NCBI GenBank assembly: GCA_949358305.1
Contig: OX442315.1
Location: 21,602,427-21,666,426, forward strand
DNA: 64,000 bases
Direction of reading: 5' to 3'
Source: Strigamia acuminata
Lineage: Eukaryota > Arthropoda > Chilopoda > Geophilomorpha > Linotaeniidae
The position numbers were made by a program, and so were the translations under genes. Of the stretch, positions 9,811-25,950 are shown piece after piece. The notes below the pieces were generated by a model, which ran no database searches, had not been told where the DNA came from, and saw only the letters and a list, made by a program, of their open reading frames with translations. Positions within the stretch are counted from its first letter, which is position 1. Each line of letters opens with the position of its first letter.

Positions 9811-12800
9811 ATGGATGTAGTGAAAATTCGCTGTAATGAGGGTTTCATTCAAAATGATGATGCGGATGAGGATAATGGGCCTCTTTCCCCAGATGCCCAG
9901 CAACGCTTTCATTAGGCGTCTCGAGGGTGGGATTCTGCCCCCAATCAGCGGTCGTATCGTTGTTCATTTGTCGCGCCTGATTAGGCTACTAGAGAGACGC
10001 CCATACATCCCATCGTCATAACTACAGGAGTGCAAGTCGTCCGGAATGGTTCGAATTCGAAAGGATCAGCGAATCAAAGAAATTAAACTTTCTCTTTGTA
10101 TTTTGAATTTTTTCTTTGGAGAAATTTATGAATAAAAATAAATAATCTTTTTATTTGTTTTTCGTTTTATTTCAAGTCAATTTTGTACTCGATGGTTGCA
10201 CTTTTCTGGCAACATTTTTTTTTTTTTTTCTGCACTATAGATTGAAACGTTACTTGCGTTCCTCGCCTTTCCGTCTCCATCCTCGGGCGATCGTCTTTAA
10301 AGGCGCTGCACTTAGCAGAACTTGATCGCGCGCTGAAGAATCAATCAAAGCCATTTGCCCGATCGCCTTATCTCGCTTGACATCGACAAAACAAAATGTC
10401 GAGATGTGCCAGGAGTCCTTAAGAAAGCGTACGTTTAGCGTTGCGGCTGAAGCACTTACGACACCTGGGGAAAGCAGAAAGAAACTCGCCATCTTTCAAG
10501 CCTGCTTTTATAAAAATCTCATCTTATAAAAGGCAAAAAATAAGAACAAAAAACAATAGAAATTAACAGGAACGGATTTATTGGTTCTCGCAGTTCGCCT
10601 AGCAGAAGGCGACGGGGGCCCCGGATTTAAAGAAGAAAAAAATCTCCAACGGGGCCCCTAAGTGGGCTGAAATAAATCCAGCACCGGATAACAAGCAAAA
10701 TGGAATTGATTTGATTTTTTTGTTGATAATATTAGTAACTCGTATTAGTCTCTTTTGAAACCAATTTATCAACTCCTGATGGGACGCTGTGGGGATAAAA
10801 GAAGAAAATCGAATAGTGAATTCGAGTCGCACAAGCCAAAAGGAAAAAAAACTCTCAGAGGTAGAAAGAAAGTAAAAAATAAAAGGGGGGAAAAAGACAG
10901 AAAAGCAAAAGAAAAATGTCCCCTCCACCTTTCCATCAAGAAACTAAGCGGCGAAGACGCAGTGAACGCCATGTGGATTACACGCTCGCTCGCGCTGCTA
11001 CTACCATTGTTTTTTTTTTTTTCATTATTGGTACACGGAAAGACGGGAGAAATCCAAAGTCAATGGCGTGTAACTAGGAATGTAAGGAATATACCTCAAG
11101 TATTGCATTTATTTAAAGAAAAAATTATTGACTTTCCATTTGCATTTAGTTAAATTGTAGAATTTTTTGGTTCGGAAAATAAATAAATAAAAAATATGAG
11201 GCCCTTGAGTCATACATGTGCATTGAGTAGTAGTGGGAGAGGAGGAGAGATAATGAGACAAAGGAGGGATAGAAAGTGGGTAATTTGCAAGAGCAAATGT
11301 CTTATCTCAATAAAAATTTGTTTCATCATCAGCACGCGTCTCTTAGTAATGATCACGGCGCTAAAACGATAATTTTTAACCCTCCTACTCGTCACACCTC
11401 GTGCTCACGCCCTGTTCTTCGTGTAAATCTCAAATGATAAACCGAACCGCTTATTCCTCTCACTCTCTTTGCTAAAATATAAAAAAGGAAAAAAGAATAA
11501 ATAGGGAGGAAAAATTAAAAAAAAAAAAATCTGATTCAGTGTTTAAGACGACAATATTAATTAATTCTTTAATGGTAGCTCACTTGATTAAAGGTTTTAA
11601 TTAAGAGTTCAGAAATGAAAAGGTGCGGAAATACAATGGAACGTATTGCAGGTGTGATGCATCTGCGTTATCTCCGAGTGACACTGTTCGCACCATTTAT
11701 CTCGTTCACCCGAATGACCATTGGTAAAATAAATCACTATAACTCCAATTAATTCGTTCATTATCAAATGGATGTTGAATTTGAAATAAATGTGGTGCGT
11801 TTTTTTATTTTTTTTTATTTTTTTTAAATAAAAACAACAAAGGGAAAGGAAATTAAACTTGGGTGGGTTTGAAGAATTAATTCAAAATGACTGCTCATGC
11901 ACGTGATGTCATTCATTAATCTTCTCATCTTGAAAAAGAAGTTGCAAAGATTTACTCGATCCAAGTTGGAAAGAAAAATAGATGGAAATATATTTCACCG
12001 GTTTTTATCAGTTCCGGTCTGAATAAGTAAATCTGGAGAGAGAGAAATCTTTTTTTTCTTTAAAAAAAAAACCTCGAGTCGCCAAGTTTCAGTGAAATGA
12101 GGAAGTGTTTATTTTTGTCTACTGTCAATTTCCTGTTTCTAGTTTCCACCAATCTCATAATTTTCGTGAGGGGAACGTCAGTAATAATTAAGGAGTAGAA
12201 GGATCAGGTGAACGTGTCACTGCTTCGTATGATTTACGTCCAACTAGACGGTCAAACACACAAACACGTCAACCACCGGTCACGTGGGGTTGGCATTACA
12301 GATTACAGAAGAAGGGAAAAAAATGGGTGGCGATCTAAGTCGAATCGGTCATGTGACCACATGCACGTGTGCCCGCGCATCCATCAACGGGCATTCCTGC
12401 TTACTCGAGTGGTGAAAGACCCCGAGTTGGGGTAAAAGGAAAAGAAGGGGGTGTCATCGCGTCTCTGGAGAGACGCGAGGTGTAGACTGTCTGGTCGTAC
12501 ACGAGGTACACGTTCCCAAGAGAGAGAAGGAACGGTTGTCACATTGTAAAGACCGAGCACCCTATTGATAAATGAATGACGGGAAGTAATTATTTCCTAT
12601 CAAGTAAGGTTTTAAAAAGGAAGAAAAAAAAGTCATCCGTGTTATTGTGAAATGGAGGCATTTCCCCAGTGTTTGCATTTAACTCATCGACAGACCCTTA
12701 GCGAACTTAGACCTTTACACCCTGCCTGACAAGAGGGTAGAAAAACTAACTTTTCCCTCATCCAAAGTAGGGGAGTGGGAGATGAAAAAAAAATCACTTG

Positions 12801-14050
12801 TCCAAACGGAAGCGTCCTTTGCCGTCACTTAATCCCCGTGAAATGTCTCCCCTGATTGGACGAAAATAAATTGCTCAAGAAGAGCGTTTGTTGAGTTTCT
12901 TCTTCGGGCTCCCCTCGCACTGGACCCAGGATTAAGTAAAGTATTTTTTTTAAAAAAAAAAAAAAAAAAAAAACCGGACTCAAAGAGCAAAGAATAAAAA
13001 ATAGAAGAAAAAGTTTTGAAATAAATGGCAGGTGCTGAACTCATTATACGAGGGTTGGGGTTGAGTGTGGGGCTGGTGTTAAGGGAGTGGATGAATGGTT
13101 TTGATTTTGTCGCTGGCGTTTCAATTTATGGTATAAAAAGTTTGCCGTATTTCCGAAACGAGCAAAACTATCGTCGTTTTTTTATACCGCCGAGTCGATG
13201 TGGCATATGCAGATGATGTCTCAGGTGTACGGGGATAACCACCTGCCACCCAGAAGCCACGGCGCGCCAAGGGACCGTTCCAGGAAATTCACCGGGGAAA
13301 CGCAGGGTTCGATCAGGCCACCCGTGTCCCGCTAGGCTGGCGCGTGCGCGTTCCTCGCCCCATTAAGCGCTGCTGTTCGTCCTATTGTGCTTCGAACGCG
13401 TCGATCTGTCATTGGGCAGCCATCCCTCTCGGGACCCCTTATGTCTTTCTAATAGGAGCCATTTCTCACTTATGGCGTCGCCCGACGTCATCTACAAATC
13501 ACGTTCATCTTCAAATTTCAGTTTTTGGCGTCGGTTCTGCACTATACAACTTCGTATATACGTACCATAAAATCAGCAGATAAGGAAAAGAGCGGAGAGA
13601 AAGAGAGGAATTGATGCTATCAAAAACATACATCTCCACTAAACTAAATGAGTCACTCAGTTCAGTCGGATTGTCATTTTTATCTAATGTAATTCTTTAA
13701 TTGCATCGAGGTCACTACACATACATACTTGCAATTTAATGGAACAAACAGGCCTTAATAACATTTCTTAATTAAAGCACGCGTTGTAATGAGCAGATTG
13801 AAAAGAACTCTTAATCAGGGGATAATTGCTATACTATTTTCGCCTCCATTTCCTTCTTGTTCTTTTTAGCAACGGCATTACAAATTGCTTTTCCAAGCCA
13901 GATTGCACATTTTGCTTTTACCGCGTAAAATGGATTTTGAATTTCTACATTTTATTTTTAGTTATTTAATTAAAAATAAATAAATACATTGAAATACATT
14001 GACTACATATGGTTAAAAAATATATACTTTACAATATACGTATTGCTTTT

Positions 14051-14240
14051 CACTTAATGCATTCTAAAATGTATAGCATTTCGCGGAATTAGGTATATTA
14101 TTTGCATATTAAATAATGCATTTCATAATACAATCAAAATGCATTTTGAAAAATGCATTCGTATTTGACAAATAAAAATATTGGGAATGCGTTTCATAAT
14201 ACATTTAAAAAAAAATGTATTATTATTTGTATAGCACATT
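14051..14240. repeat. AT-rich block of repeated ATGCATTT units
   Basis: ATGCATT occurs repeatedly. One 17-bp unit, ATGCATTTCATAATACA (14116-14132), recurs with a single mismatch at 14187-14203. AATGCATTCT at 14056 is followed by an ATAGCATTT, an arrangement seen again at 60754 inside an HTT intron. Probably a degenerate dispersed repeat. Confidence 0.5.
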
Positions 14241-14340
14241 TCCATATAATTGCCATTCTTTCAATGTATTTTTTAACCGTGTGGGCAAAACTGAATTTAA
14301 AAATATTTCTTCCCTTAAAACTGCAATTTCGGTCATTTTA

Positions 14341-14399
14341 TGACGTCAGAATTGTAAAATAATCCCCTTTTTGCAGTTGGGATTATTTTACCGACGTCA
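14341..14399. repeat. Imperfect palindrome with CRE-like ends
   Basis: TGACGTC (14341-14347) and GTAAAATAATCCC (14354-14366) are mirrored by GGGATTATTTTAC (14379-14391) and GACGTCA (14393-14399). The arms pair over 13 plus 7 bp, with a 12-base loop and a small asymmetric bulge. Confidence 0.85.
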
Positions 14400-16918
14400 C
14401 AGAATATTCGAAAGAATAAATTGGGCAATTATATTAATTGAATGGAATATTTTTATGTCTAAAAGAATTATACTAAATTTTTAGTGCAATTTTTCTAGTT
14501 GTTAATCCCATTGCAGTAAGGCAATTAACTAGTGGTCACTTGACGACAGATGTCATTATAGGGAAAGTATATTACATTTCTTTTTATATTTTTTTTTATT
14601 TCTCGTTTTTTCCCCCGTTCTCAATTTTCTTTCTCATTTTCTCTTTTTCTTCCTCTTGAACCAACTGATAATGGCATCGTTGGCGCAAGCTCGTGTGTCA
14701 CTGTCGTCCAGCTTAAAAATGACCTGCACTGCGCACATCAATGGACAATGATGGAACAGTTTAAGGGTGTGATCTAAAAGGGTCTTAATGTCCCAATTTC
14801 CACCGATGTCGCAACAAAACCCTAAGTGTTGTCTATAGGCACACGAAATCTGTCGACGAGCTCATAACAAACCCATAGAACAAACAACGTTGCTCTTCCA
14901 TCATCTACCGAATGCGCAAAACTCATAAACACAGTCTTTGACTTGCTTATTTAGAGGGAATGAAGGAAGGAAGAGAGGGAGGGATTCGCGAAAAAAAGTT
15001 GTAAGTTTTATGAGTTTGAAGTGTTACACTTGTGTTCACCAATTGACTTGTAAGGAAAATAACGTCTCACGTTTTACGATATGGTCCACGTGGGATGCAC
15101 GTTTCGTCCTAAAATGGGCTCCTTATTTATTTTTATTGAATTCTAAGCACTAATATTTACACAATCATAAATAATTTATTCAAATATGGCCGAGTTTTAA
15201 TAGCTTAAGTTAATTTAATTATCAATTGGTTTTGTAAAGGTTTACAAAAACAGCGACATTAAAAACATGTTTTTAGACATGTTATCAATAACGAACTTAT
15301 TGTTTGTGTTTAGAAGAATAATTATGTATTGCTGGCGGCCGTGTACAGTAATCTTCGGAATAAACATTTAATAATAATAATAATATTAAATGAAGTACAA
15401 TTTTGAGTAAGTCCTCGGGTTTACGAACTAATTTTGCATTAGTTTCTTCTTTTATTTTTCTTTTTTTACATTTTGATTTTTATTTCAGAATTTCTCAATG
15501 AAATATATAAATAATAATGTTTATATTTAATATAAAATATTTGTTATAGCTAATTTTCGACAGAGGAAGCCGTAGTTGCGGATTTGGGTTGTGTTTGGCG
15601 CAATCAAATAGCAATGTGTTGTTTTTAAGTTGAGTTGGCATGTTGTGTGTTTTTAAGGGGAAGTCGCTTGTACTGAGAAGGGGGTTTGCGAGGGAGGGGG
15701 ATTGAATGAGGGGAAGCCATGATGATTACACGCTTCGGAAATTTTATTTGTTTCGGCCGGCTGGCACCGCGGTCAGCGGAGCGAGGAAAATGGTCGCATT
15801 AATGAATCATTAACGTGCGGGTGCGATTCCATTATGCACAAAGAGGAGAGACACAAGATCCCCCGACCTCGTTACGTCAAACGATCCACTCTCGATAAAG
15901 GACCCAGGAGATGACCAGCACGCACGTCTCCTCGTTCATTAAGTGGGTCGGTGAAGAGCATACACACCCCCGGGGTGCGTAACGAGCACAAATGTTCCTC
16001 CTCGATCGACCTCGTGCATCCGTTCGTTATATCGGTGCTCCCTTGTTGGAGCGAGCATGTGGCCAACACATTTTATTTTCAAATTACCCACGATCGGCAA
16101 CCAATTAATTGACAATCGCTCTAGCGCGCGCGTGCAGCGACGCGTGCGTGCACGTGATGGATTGCGCCAAATTGCTACGCTCGCCACGAGCGCCAAATTT
16201 CAGGCGACAAATAGGAGACGATTACGCCCGCCTGCGCCTCGGAGCCCCTTCCCGCCCCTTGTAAGGGGAGGGCTGCAACGCATGCATCTCGTCTGCAGTG
16301 AACACACTACTATTGTTTGCTGGCTAAATTGGCTGTAACCATTATGTTGTTATTATACGTGCGAGTTTAGCCATGCACGGAACAAATGAGAAAATAAAAA
16401 AGGAGCACTCAATTTAAACGAGAGAAAGAAAGAAAAAAAAAGAAGAAAAGAAATAAAAGAAAAACAGAAAACATCAACAATGATGGCGGAAGGGAAGGGA
16501 GGAAGGAAGGGATGAAAAAAACATTCGTGAAAAAAGAGCGTTTTTAATTTTTGTATGTAAACAGTAAATGGAGGGTAATTATCGCTCCAATTTCGTGTTT
16601 CCACATTAGCGAGTTTTTCTTGCCTCATCATGCGACGCCAAATCCTTTCCCGTCCCGCCTTTAATTCGAAGCGCCGTTATGGTTATTAGTCCTATTAAGG
16701 CGCTCGGCATACCCCTCGCCCATTCGCGCTGATAACCGTAGCCATTAAAGGCGTTGTTCCGAGCCATCAGAATATTCGGAAAGACTCGGCAAGCAGCGAT
16801 TGAAGAGCCCACATTTAGAGCACTTTGGGCCAATTTCACTGCATTTTGCATGAGCGGTCCAGATTAGCCGAAGGCCCCTTAATCCGTTGGCCCGCGTTCC
16901 TTAACGACCCGACGAGGA

Positions 16919-17012
16919 ATAAAGAGAGAGAGAGAAAGAGTGAGGAAGAAAAGACGAAGAAAAAAAGAAAGAAAGAAAGAAAGGAAGAAGAGGAAATAAA
17001 AAAAAGAGAAAA
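16919..17012 (+). repeat. Purine-rich (GA/GAA) tract
   Basis: Almost uninterrupted G/A on the plus strand, with GA and GAAA units. A similar tract lies at 16425-16515. Such tracts can form triplex or slipped structures; here only composition is seen. Confidence 0.8.
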
Positions 17013-18073
17013 TCTGCGTTCCATTTAGAAATGCAAATCGTGCGGTTTGCTCGCTTTTGTTTCCATACTTGCTTAATGACGTAGTAATGAGGCGGAGGCC
17101 AATGCATACAGCGTTTTGTTTTAATTGCTGGCTAATGCTAGAAATCTTTAAGAAAATAACAGTTAAACCACTTGTTAGGCTTTCTTTCCAGTTCCCTCGC
17201 AATTCTTTTATTGATTGTTTATTTTGTCAATGATAATTGACTGAATTCCGTAATATTTATTTATTTATTTATATGTATACTTTTAATAATTTTGGTTATA
17301 TATATGGTTTTATACGTAGCGTATGTCCTGCAGTAATAAGAGAAGTGGAAAATGAAAAACGGAGTAGATTTTGAAGACAGGTAGGATTGAGGGGAAAAAT
17401 GGGAAAAAATGATAAGGGCAGTGCAGTTTGTTGTTAATAGGATGACCCACACATAAAAAAAGATTGCATATCCAAATGACTCGGCCACATACACCCCGCC
17501 CGAAGGAGCGTCATTTGACCCGTGTTCGTACCGCCTTTCTAAATCTGGTGGGTCTGGGAAAGGCCTCGGGTAATAGCCATTCGTTATTCGCTTTGGTTCT
17601 CCCGCGTCTCACGTGCTCTTTTGCGCGCGCGCACGCGGATCGAGCGTGCAAGCGGAACGCGTCATGCTCCCGCAACGCACGGGCGATTGGACGTTGGCGA
17701 AACCGAGGCTCGCGACCCCCTTTTCTTCCACTAAATTATGGGATGGAACATAGTTTGTTTCGCCCCGTTGGTCACTTTGCCGCCCATCACTTTGGTGGCA
17801 TCACGCCAAAACGGAAACGTCAAGAACGCGACCTCAAACGTAACGCGAGACAAAACCAGGAGGTTTAACCCGTTGATTCCCAGCTCCATTCCGTTCGATG
17901 TAAAAAGAAAAGAAAAAGAAAAAGTAAAATGAAAGAAGAGAAAAATCAAGTCCCAAAAAAAAACGTGCAGTTTCAAATGGATGGGGAGAAAAAGTTTTTT
18001 TATTTTAAAAAAACATACTGCACTTTCTTCCACTTTAAACTCCATTGGGAAACGAGACGAGATGGCAAATGAT

Positions 18074-18083
18074 AGATGGCGCC
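18074..18083 (+). promoter_or_regulatory. Insect-type CTCF-like core
   Basis: AGATGGCGCC, matching the arthropod AGRTGGCGC core. Confidence 0.35.
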
Positions 18084-18858
18084 ACGCTCGACCAACAAAC
18101 TCCCACTCTTGTCAGTATAAATTAAGCAGCGCTTTCTATGCCGTATTAGTGCAATGATGCATGCCACCCGCACCGCACACTCGGCACACAGCCTAACATG
18201 AACAGCCACAGCGACCGCCAAGAAAAAGCAACGCACTTACACCTGGAATGGAGCGAAATGAAATTTGCATGAATAAAATTGAATGTTGACGGAAACGTGC
18301 GCAATGTTAATTTATTTAATTCTTCTTATTTTTTGTTTGTGCGGCGAGTTGGATGAGAGTGAATGCGCTTATTATGTTTTGCATGCGTGAGCGGAGTAAC
18401 GCGCGCGTGTGCATTTCGGGTCATCGCTGACACTACGGAGCAAAGTGCATGATGCCTAGCGACTCCACTTGAACACCCCTCGTTAATTACGCTCATTAGT
18501 GACGTCAGAAGTGAAAGAGCCGCAGTAATTCGGAGAAACGTTAATGCCGTGCGCGTGGAAGTGGACCACTCCCAACGCCAATTACGCCGATTGCCCCCAC
18601 AACTCGACGTCTGATTGGTCGATTTGGGCGAGCCGCCATATTGGCGCGTTCACGGTTCGCCTCGCCTCGAGGAAAAGCAAGTGCATCTCCACCTCCTCCT
18701 TTAAGTATGCGGACGCCGACCGAGGCCCAATTAGGCGCGTCTGCAAGAAATTAACTATTGCCGCATCCTTCATTACCTCCTAGCGCCCGCCTGCCACTTA
18801 ATTAATTCGCCACGTGAACGCAACGTTGCAAACAAGAAAGCAAAAGAGTCATGCACTG

Positions 18859-18885
18859 AAAAGGAAAGGAAAGGAAAGGAAAGGA
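18859..18885. repeat. (AAGGA)n short tandem repeat
   Basis: Five consecutive AAGGA units in purine-rich DNA. Confidence 0.85.
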
Positions 18886-21010
18886 TGGAAAAAATTGAAA
18901 CTCGCGTTTGAATCGGAGAATACCAAGCAACCCGCCCACCTCCGCGTCCCGTTTCTCTGTTTAATCAGATTGATAATTATCGTCAATTGCCAGCAGGCGT
19001 GTGCGTTTGAGAAATGAGTCTGGCTTCAAAGTCTGTCTATCTGAGCGAAGCAAATTGAATTCCGTCTAATGTAACCGCAAAACGGTGCACATTTCATAAT
19101 ATAATCGGCCCCGGCGTCCCTCAACACCAGTCGAACAGAAGGGGAATCATGGGACGGGATCCCTCTGGAAATAGCTCGGATTAGCGTTATTATATTCTCA
19201 ATTAGGATCATGATTCGCGCGCGCTCCTTGTTATTCCGGGCGCGGAAAGCCGAGATGCCATGGACGGAGGATCAGGTTGCTCGGAGCAAGATGCCTAGAG
19301 CATGTTGCTAGGCAACGCGAGCATCAGCCGCTTTGGGCTTCCTCCCGTTCACAACAACATTCTACGAACACTAATTTGTTGCAACATTCGTTTTCCTAAA
19401 TATCTAATCTGATTAGAATTAGAAATTTCTTTGAAAAAAATATTCACTTTTTTATTGAATTTATGTTTAAATTTTTTTTTTTTAGTCGATAGACGTAATT
19501 TTCTTTCCTTTTTGTCTGCTGTGTGATTGGTTTAAAATTATGATATTAAACAATCTTATGGCTAAAAGCGTTCTAATAGGTGACCTCATCTACAAAATTG
19601 TGTGGTTTTAGTATTTAAAGTGAATTTGGTCCCGGTTTCTGGCGTATTTTTTCTTATTTTTGTTTGTACGTTTTATTTTTTTAAGTATTGTGTTTTCGAC
19701 TTTTGGTTTTTAATTTCAATTCTATCCAGTTTTTAGTCACGGTCAGTTATATTGTTCATTATTTCGCGATCAAAATCAAGGCGCTTAATTCTGCCAAGCA
19801 TATGGACAAAACACTCGCAATTATGTTTACTATGAGATTTATTTATTTATTTAATTGTTTTCTTGAATTCTCCTGGGCCGGTCTACTATTTTTTCCTAAT
19901 TTTTCTGCGTTAAGCTCACGTGGAAGTCGTCTGTTACGGTTGATGGGGCAGCGTGTAATGCGGGGCAGCTCGGTGATAATGAGGGACGAGATTTGGACCA
20001 AGAAGCGGGGAGGGAGAAAGCGGCCGCGCATGGCAGCTGCTCTGCTGTTGCACGAGGTTTGTTTATCCGTGATTCGTTGCTGCTGTTCCCTCGAGGCGGG
20101 TCCATCGATCGCCTTTGGCCAAAAGAGGCGATGAAGTCGGCTCGAATGCCACGGGGATCACGACAAACCATGTCTGAAACGCTATGGACATACCGCCATT
20201 AAATCCGCCCGCGTCACATTTTCTCAATTTAGAACAAGACAAAAACCAAGCGAAAAATTTCAATTTTTTTCTTTTAATAAAAGATTTTTCAATTCTTTTT
20301 TTCTTCTTCTACATACATTTCGTTCTTTTAAATTCTAGAAATAAAAAAAAGGGTCTGGAAATCTCGCGTTGCCACGATGGGCATCTGGCTCGTGATTGGT
20401 CTGTCACTCGGAACCAGGAACGCGATCTTATCGCAAGAAGCGTTCTCTGTGCTCAGACGCGCACTATCATTTCAACCGCGAGGAACGTGACGAAAGAGGC
20501 GTCAGGGACTCACCGACTTCACAGCGGGGCGTAAGGGAGCCCCAACGGAGCCTCCCGTTTTTCGAGAAGGAAGTTCACCGTCCCCCTCCTCCACCCACCC
20601 CACCTCTTGCACCTTCCGATCCTGCGATATGGTAAAAGAAGAGAAGAGAGACGAGTCGAGGATGGAAAATATATCTCCATCTGCTTTTTCATCGCAGCAC
20701 CCTCTTTGACGTTTTTCCCCCTTTCTCTAACCCCGCCTCCCTGTAGAAATTTGGTATTAGAGGCGCCAATTGGTAACATTCATCTTTGCTCTCGAGTAGG
20801 ATTAATCTGTTTGCATTTGTGTGCCACGGTCGTGGCCTTTATCGGCACTCTCCAGAAGGCGCTTTGTGCTTTCCCCACGGCGACATTTTAAACACTCATA
20901 AAGAAGAGCCTATAACGCAATAAAATCGAACAAAGTGGCATCGCCAACTCATTTTCCATATTATTGAAGCAAAAATAAATTGAAAGGAAAAAGAAAAATA
21001 CAATTGTTGC

Positions 21011-21016
21011 TTTATT
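21011..21016 (-). terminator. Possible NK1 polyadenylation signal
   Basis: Minus-strand AATAAA about 435 nt past the NK1 stop codon. Other AATAAA-like hexamers nearby make the exact site uncertain. Confidence 0.35.
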
Positions 21017-21235
21017 TGTTCCGCAACGTGTAAATAATAATGATAATTAATGGTAATAATTAAAAAAAAAAAGACAATGAAAGTGTTAACAGATTCAGCT
21101 CCCTGTGAATTAACATCAGGCGTGCACCACGAAATAATTTGATTCATATATAATTCATAACCACCACTTATTTTTCGTCCAATCCATATTTTCCAATAAT
21201 AATTACATTGTTATTAGTTTTTGGTATTTTTTTTT

Positions 21236-21264
21236 GGTTTGGTTTGGTTTGGTTTGGTTTGGTT
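21236..21264. repeat. (GGTTT)n short tandem repeat in the NK1 3' region
   Basis: About six GGTTT units, read as AAACC in the predicted NK1 3' UTR. Confidence 0.9.
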
Positions 21265-21450
21265 CAATTAATTATTATTATTTTTTGCATTGTTTCAACA
21301 ATCTTTTGTTTAGTCAAAGCCGCATAACGCGGGACACTGCAGCATGAACACATCCCTTTTTCACATATGTGCAAATGAAAAGAAGGGAGAGTGACATCAA
21401 ACAATTGAATTTCCTCCCACCTCGTATTTTGACGTCACTTCCGGTTATTG

Positions 21451-25175
<3,725 letters not shown>

Positions 25176-25784
25176 GATGCCGGTCGACTGGCTCGAGTTC
25201 TTCCGTACTCTAACATTCAGCACATGCACGCCCACTCGCGTTCAAATGGCAATGGCGTTGGCTCGGATCCGCCTGGCCGCGTGCAGTACACAGAGTCAAA
25301 GATGCTCAGTGCTGTTAGGGACGCAGTATGGGAAGCCTAGCGCACGCGCACTAACTGCTCTCTTCATATTGGTTGGTTTGAGGCGTGGCGCTTTTTCCCT
25401 CCTACTTCCACTCCTCTTTCTACCTCGGCTCCTTCTCATGGATCCCATAACGAAACGCAGTTTAAATCTTTGAATAATCTAATTATGTGGTTAATAGAAT
25501 TTTTTTTTTTTAAATAAACGGAACAAAATAAATTTTCTGTTTGGATTGAATTGAGTTTTCATTTTTTTTTTTGGTTATTTAATTTTTGTTTTTTAAATGC
25601 ATAAAAATAAATTGTTTTATAAACATTCGTGTGTACGTAATAATTAATTATTATTGAATTTGTGTAATTAAAGCGACGGACTAATCTTTTAATTGAAATA
25701 TGGGTACTATCAATGAAGCATTATTCTTTGATCTCTATTTGTTGTGATCCTTTGCTGATCTCTGACTTTAATTTTCTACTCCAG
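25176..25784 (-). promoter_or_regulatory. NK1 5' flank and probable promoter
   Basis: Upstream of the NK1 start, GCGCACGCGC (25340-25349) fits the NRF1 palindrome, and a minus-strand CCAAT lies at about 25367-25371. The first 260 bp are GC-rich; beyond about 25480 the DNA turns strongly AT-rich. No TATA box was chosen. The long plus-strand frame at 24853-25473 is antisense to NK1 exon 1 and is not called. Confidence 0.4.
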
Positions 25785-25950
25785 GCCTCCATTCTAGTGC
25801 CTCTTGGGGTTCAGAGCAAACACAAGCAAAACCAGATTGGATTGAAAAGAATTCCCTTCACCAACATGATAATCACGATCATGACAGTGGAACATTTCAT
25901 CAAAAATAAACGACTTGCAGAACCAAAAAAAAAAAAAAAAAAAAAAAAAA
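25785..25950 (+). pseudogene. Poly(A)-tailed coding-like fragment (possible retrocopy or lone terminal exon)
   Basis: After an acceptor-like TTTTCTACTCCAG, an open frame of 40 codons reads in part AKPDWIEKNSLHQHDNHDHD and stops at TAA 25907-25909. AATAAA (25905-25910) overlaps the stop, and a run of 26 A (25925-25950) starts 14 nt later, exactly where a transcript would be cleaved and tailed. A genomic A-run there suggests a reverse-transcribed copy truncated at its 5' end. The frame would join in phase 1 with an upstream exon if this were instead a real terminal exon. No flanking target duplication was found. The peptide is not recognised. Confidence 0.4.

Larger units (their letters stand above)
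7618..14050. other. Gene-poor DNA with simple repeats
   Basis: No supported gene. Contents include a CCCATC-type microsatellite (8150-8172), four GTTGCC units (9631-9654), a TGACGTCA palindrome (9745-9752), a TAGATGGCGCT motif (9800-9810), purine-rich DNA at about 10790-10920 and a T8A22 junction (944-973 of the 12-kb segment, i.e. 12944-12973). Open frames of 60-130 codons here are low-complexity or overlap on opposite strands. Confidence 0.5.
14400..21010. other. Gene-poor DNA between the 14-kb repeats and the NK1 gene
   Basis: No supported gene. It holds strand-asymmetric purine tracts (16425-16515 and 16919-17012), an AAGGA repeat, an AGATGGCGCC motif at 18074-18083, a TGACGTCA palindrome at 18500-18507 and GC-rich islands (about 15700-16300, 17500-17850, 18500-18780, 19900-20140) whose overlapping open frames run on both strands with no domain signature. 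Confidence 0.5.

Noticed and set aside
13290-13330. GGGTTCGATC resembling a tRNA T-loop
   Set aside because: No acceptor or anticodon stem can be folded around it; no tRNA gene was found in the window.
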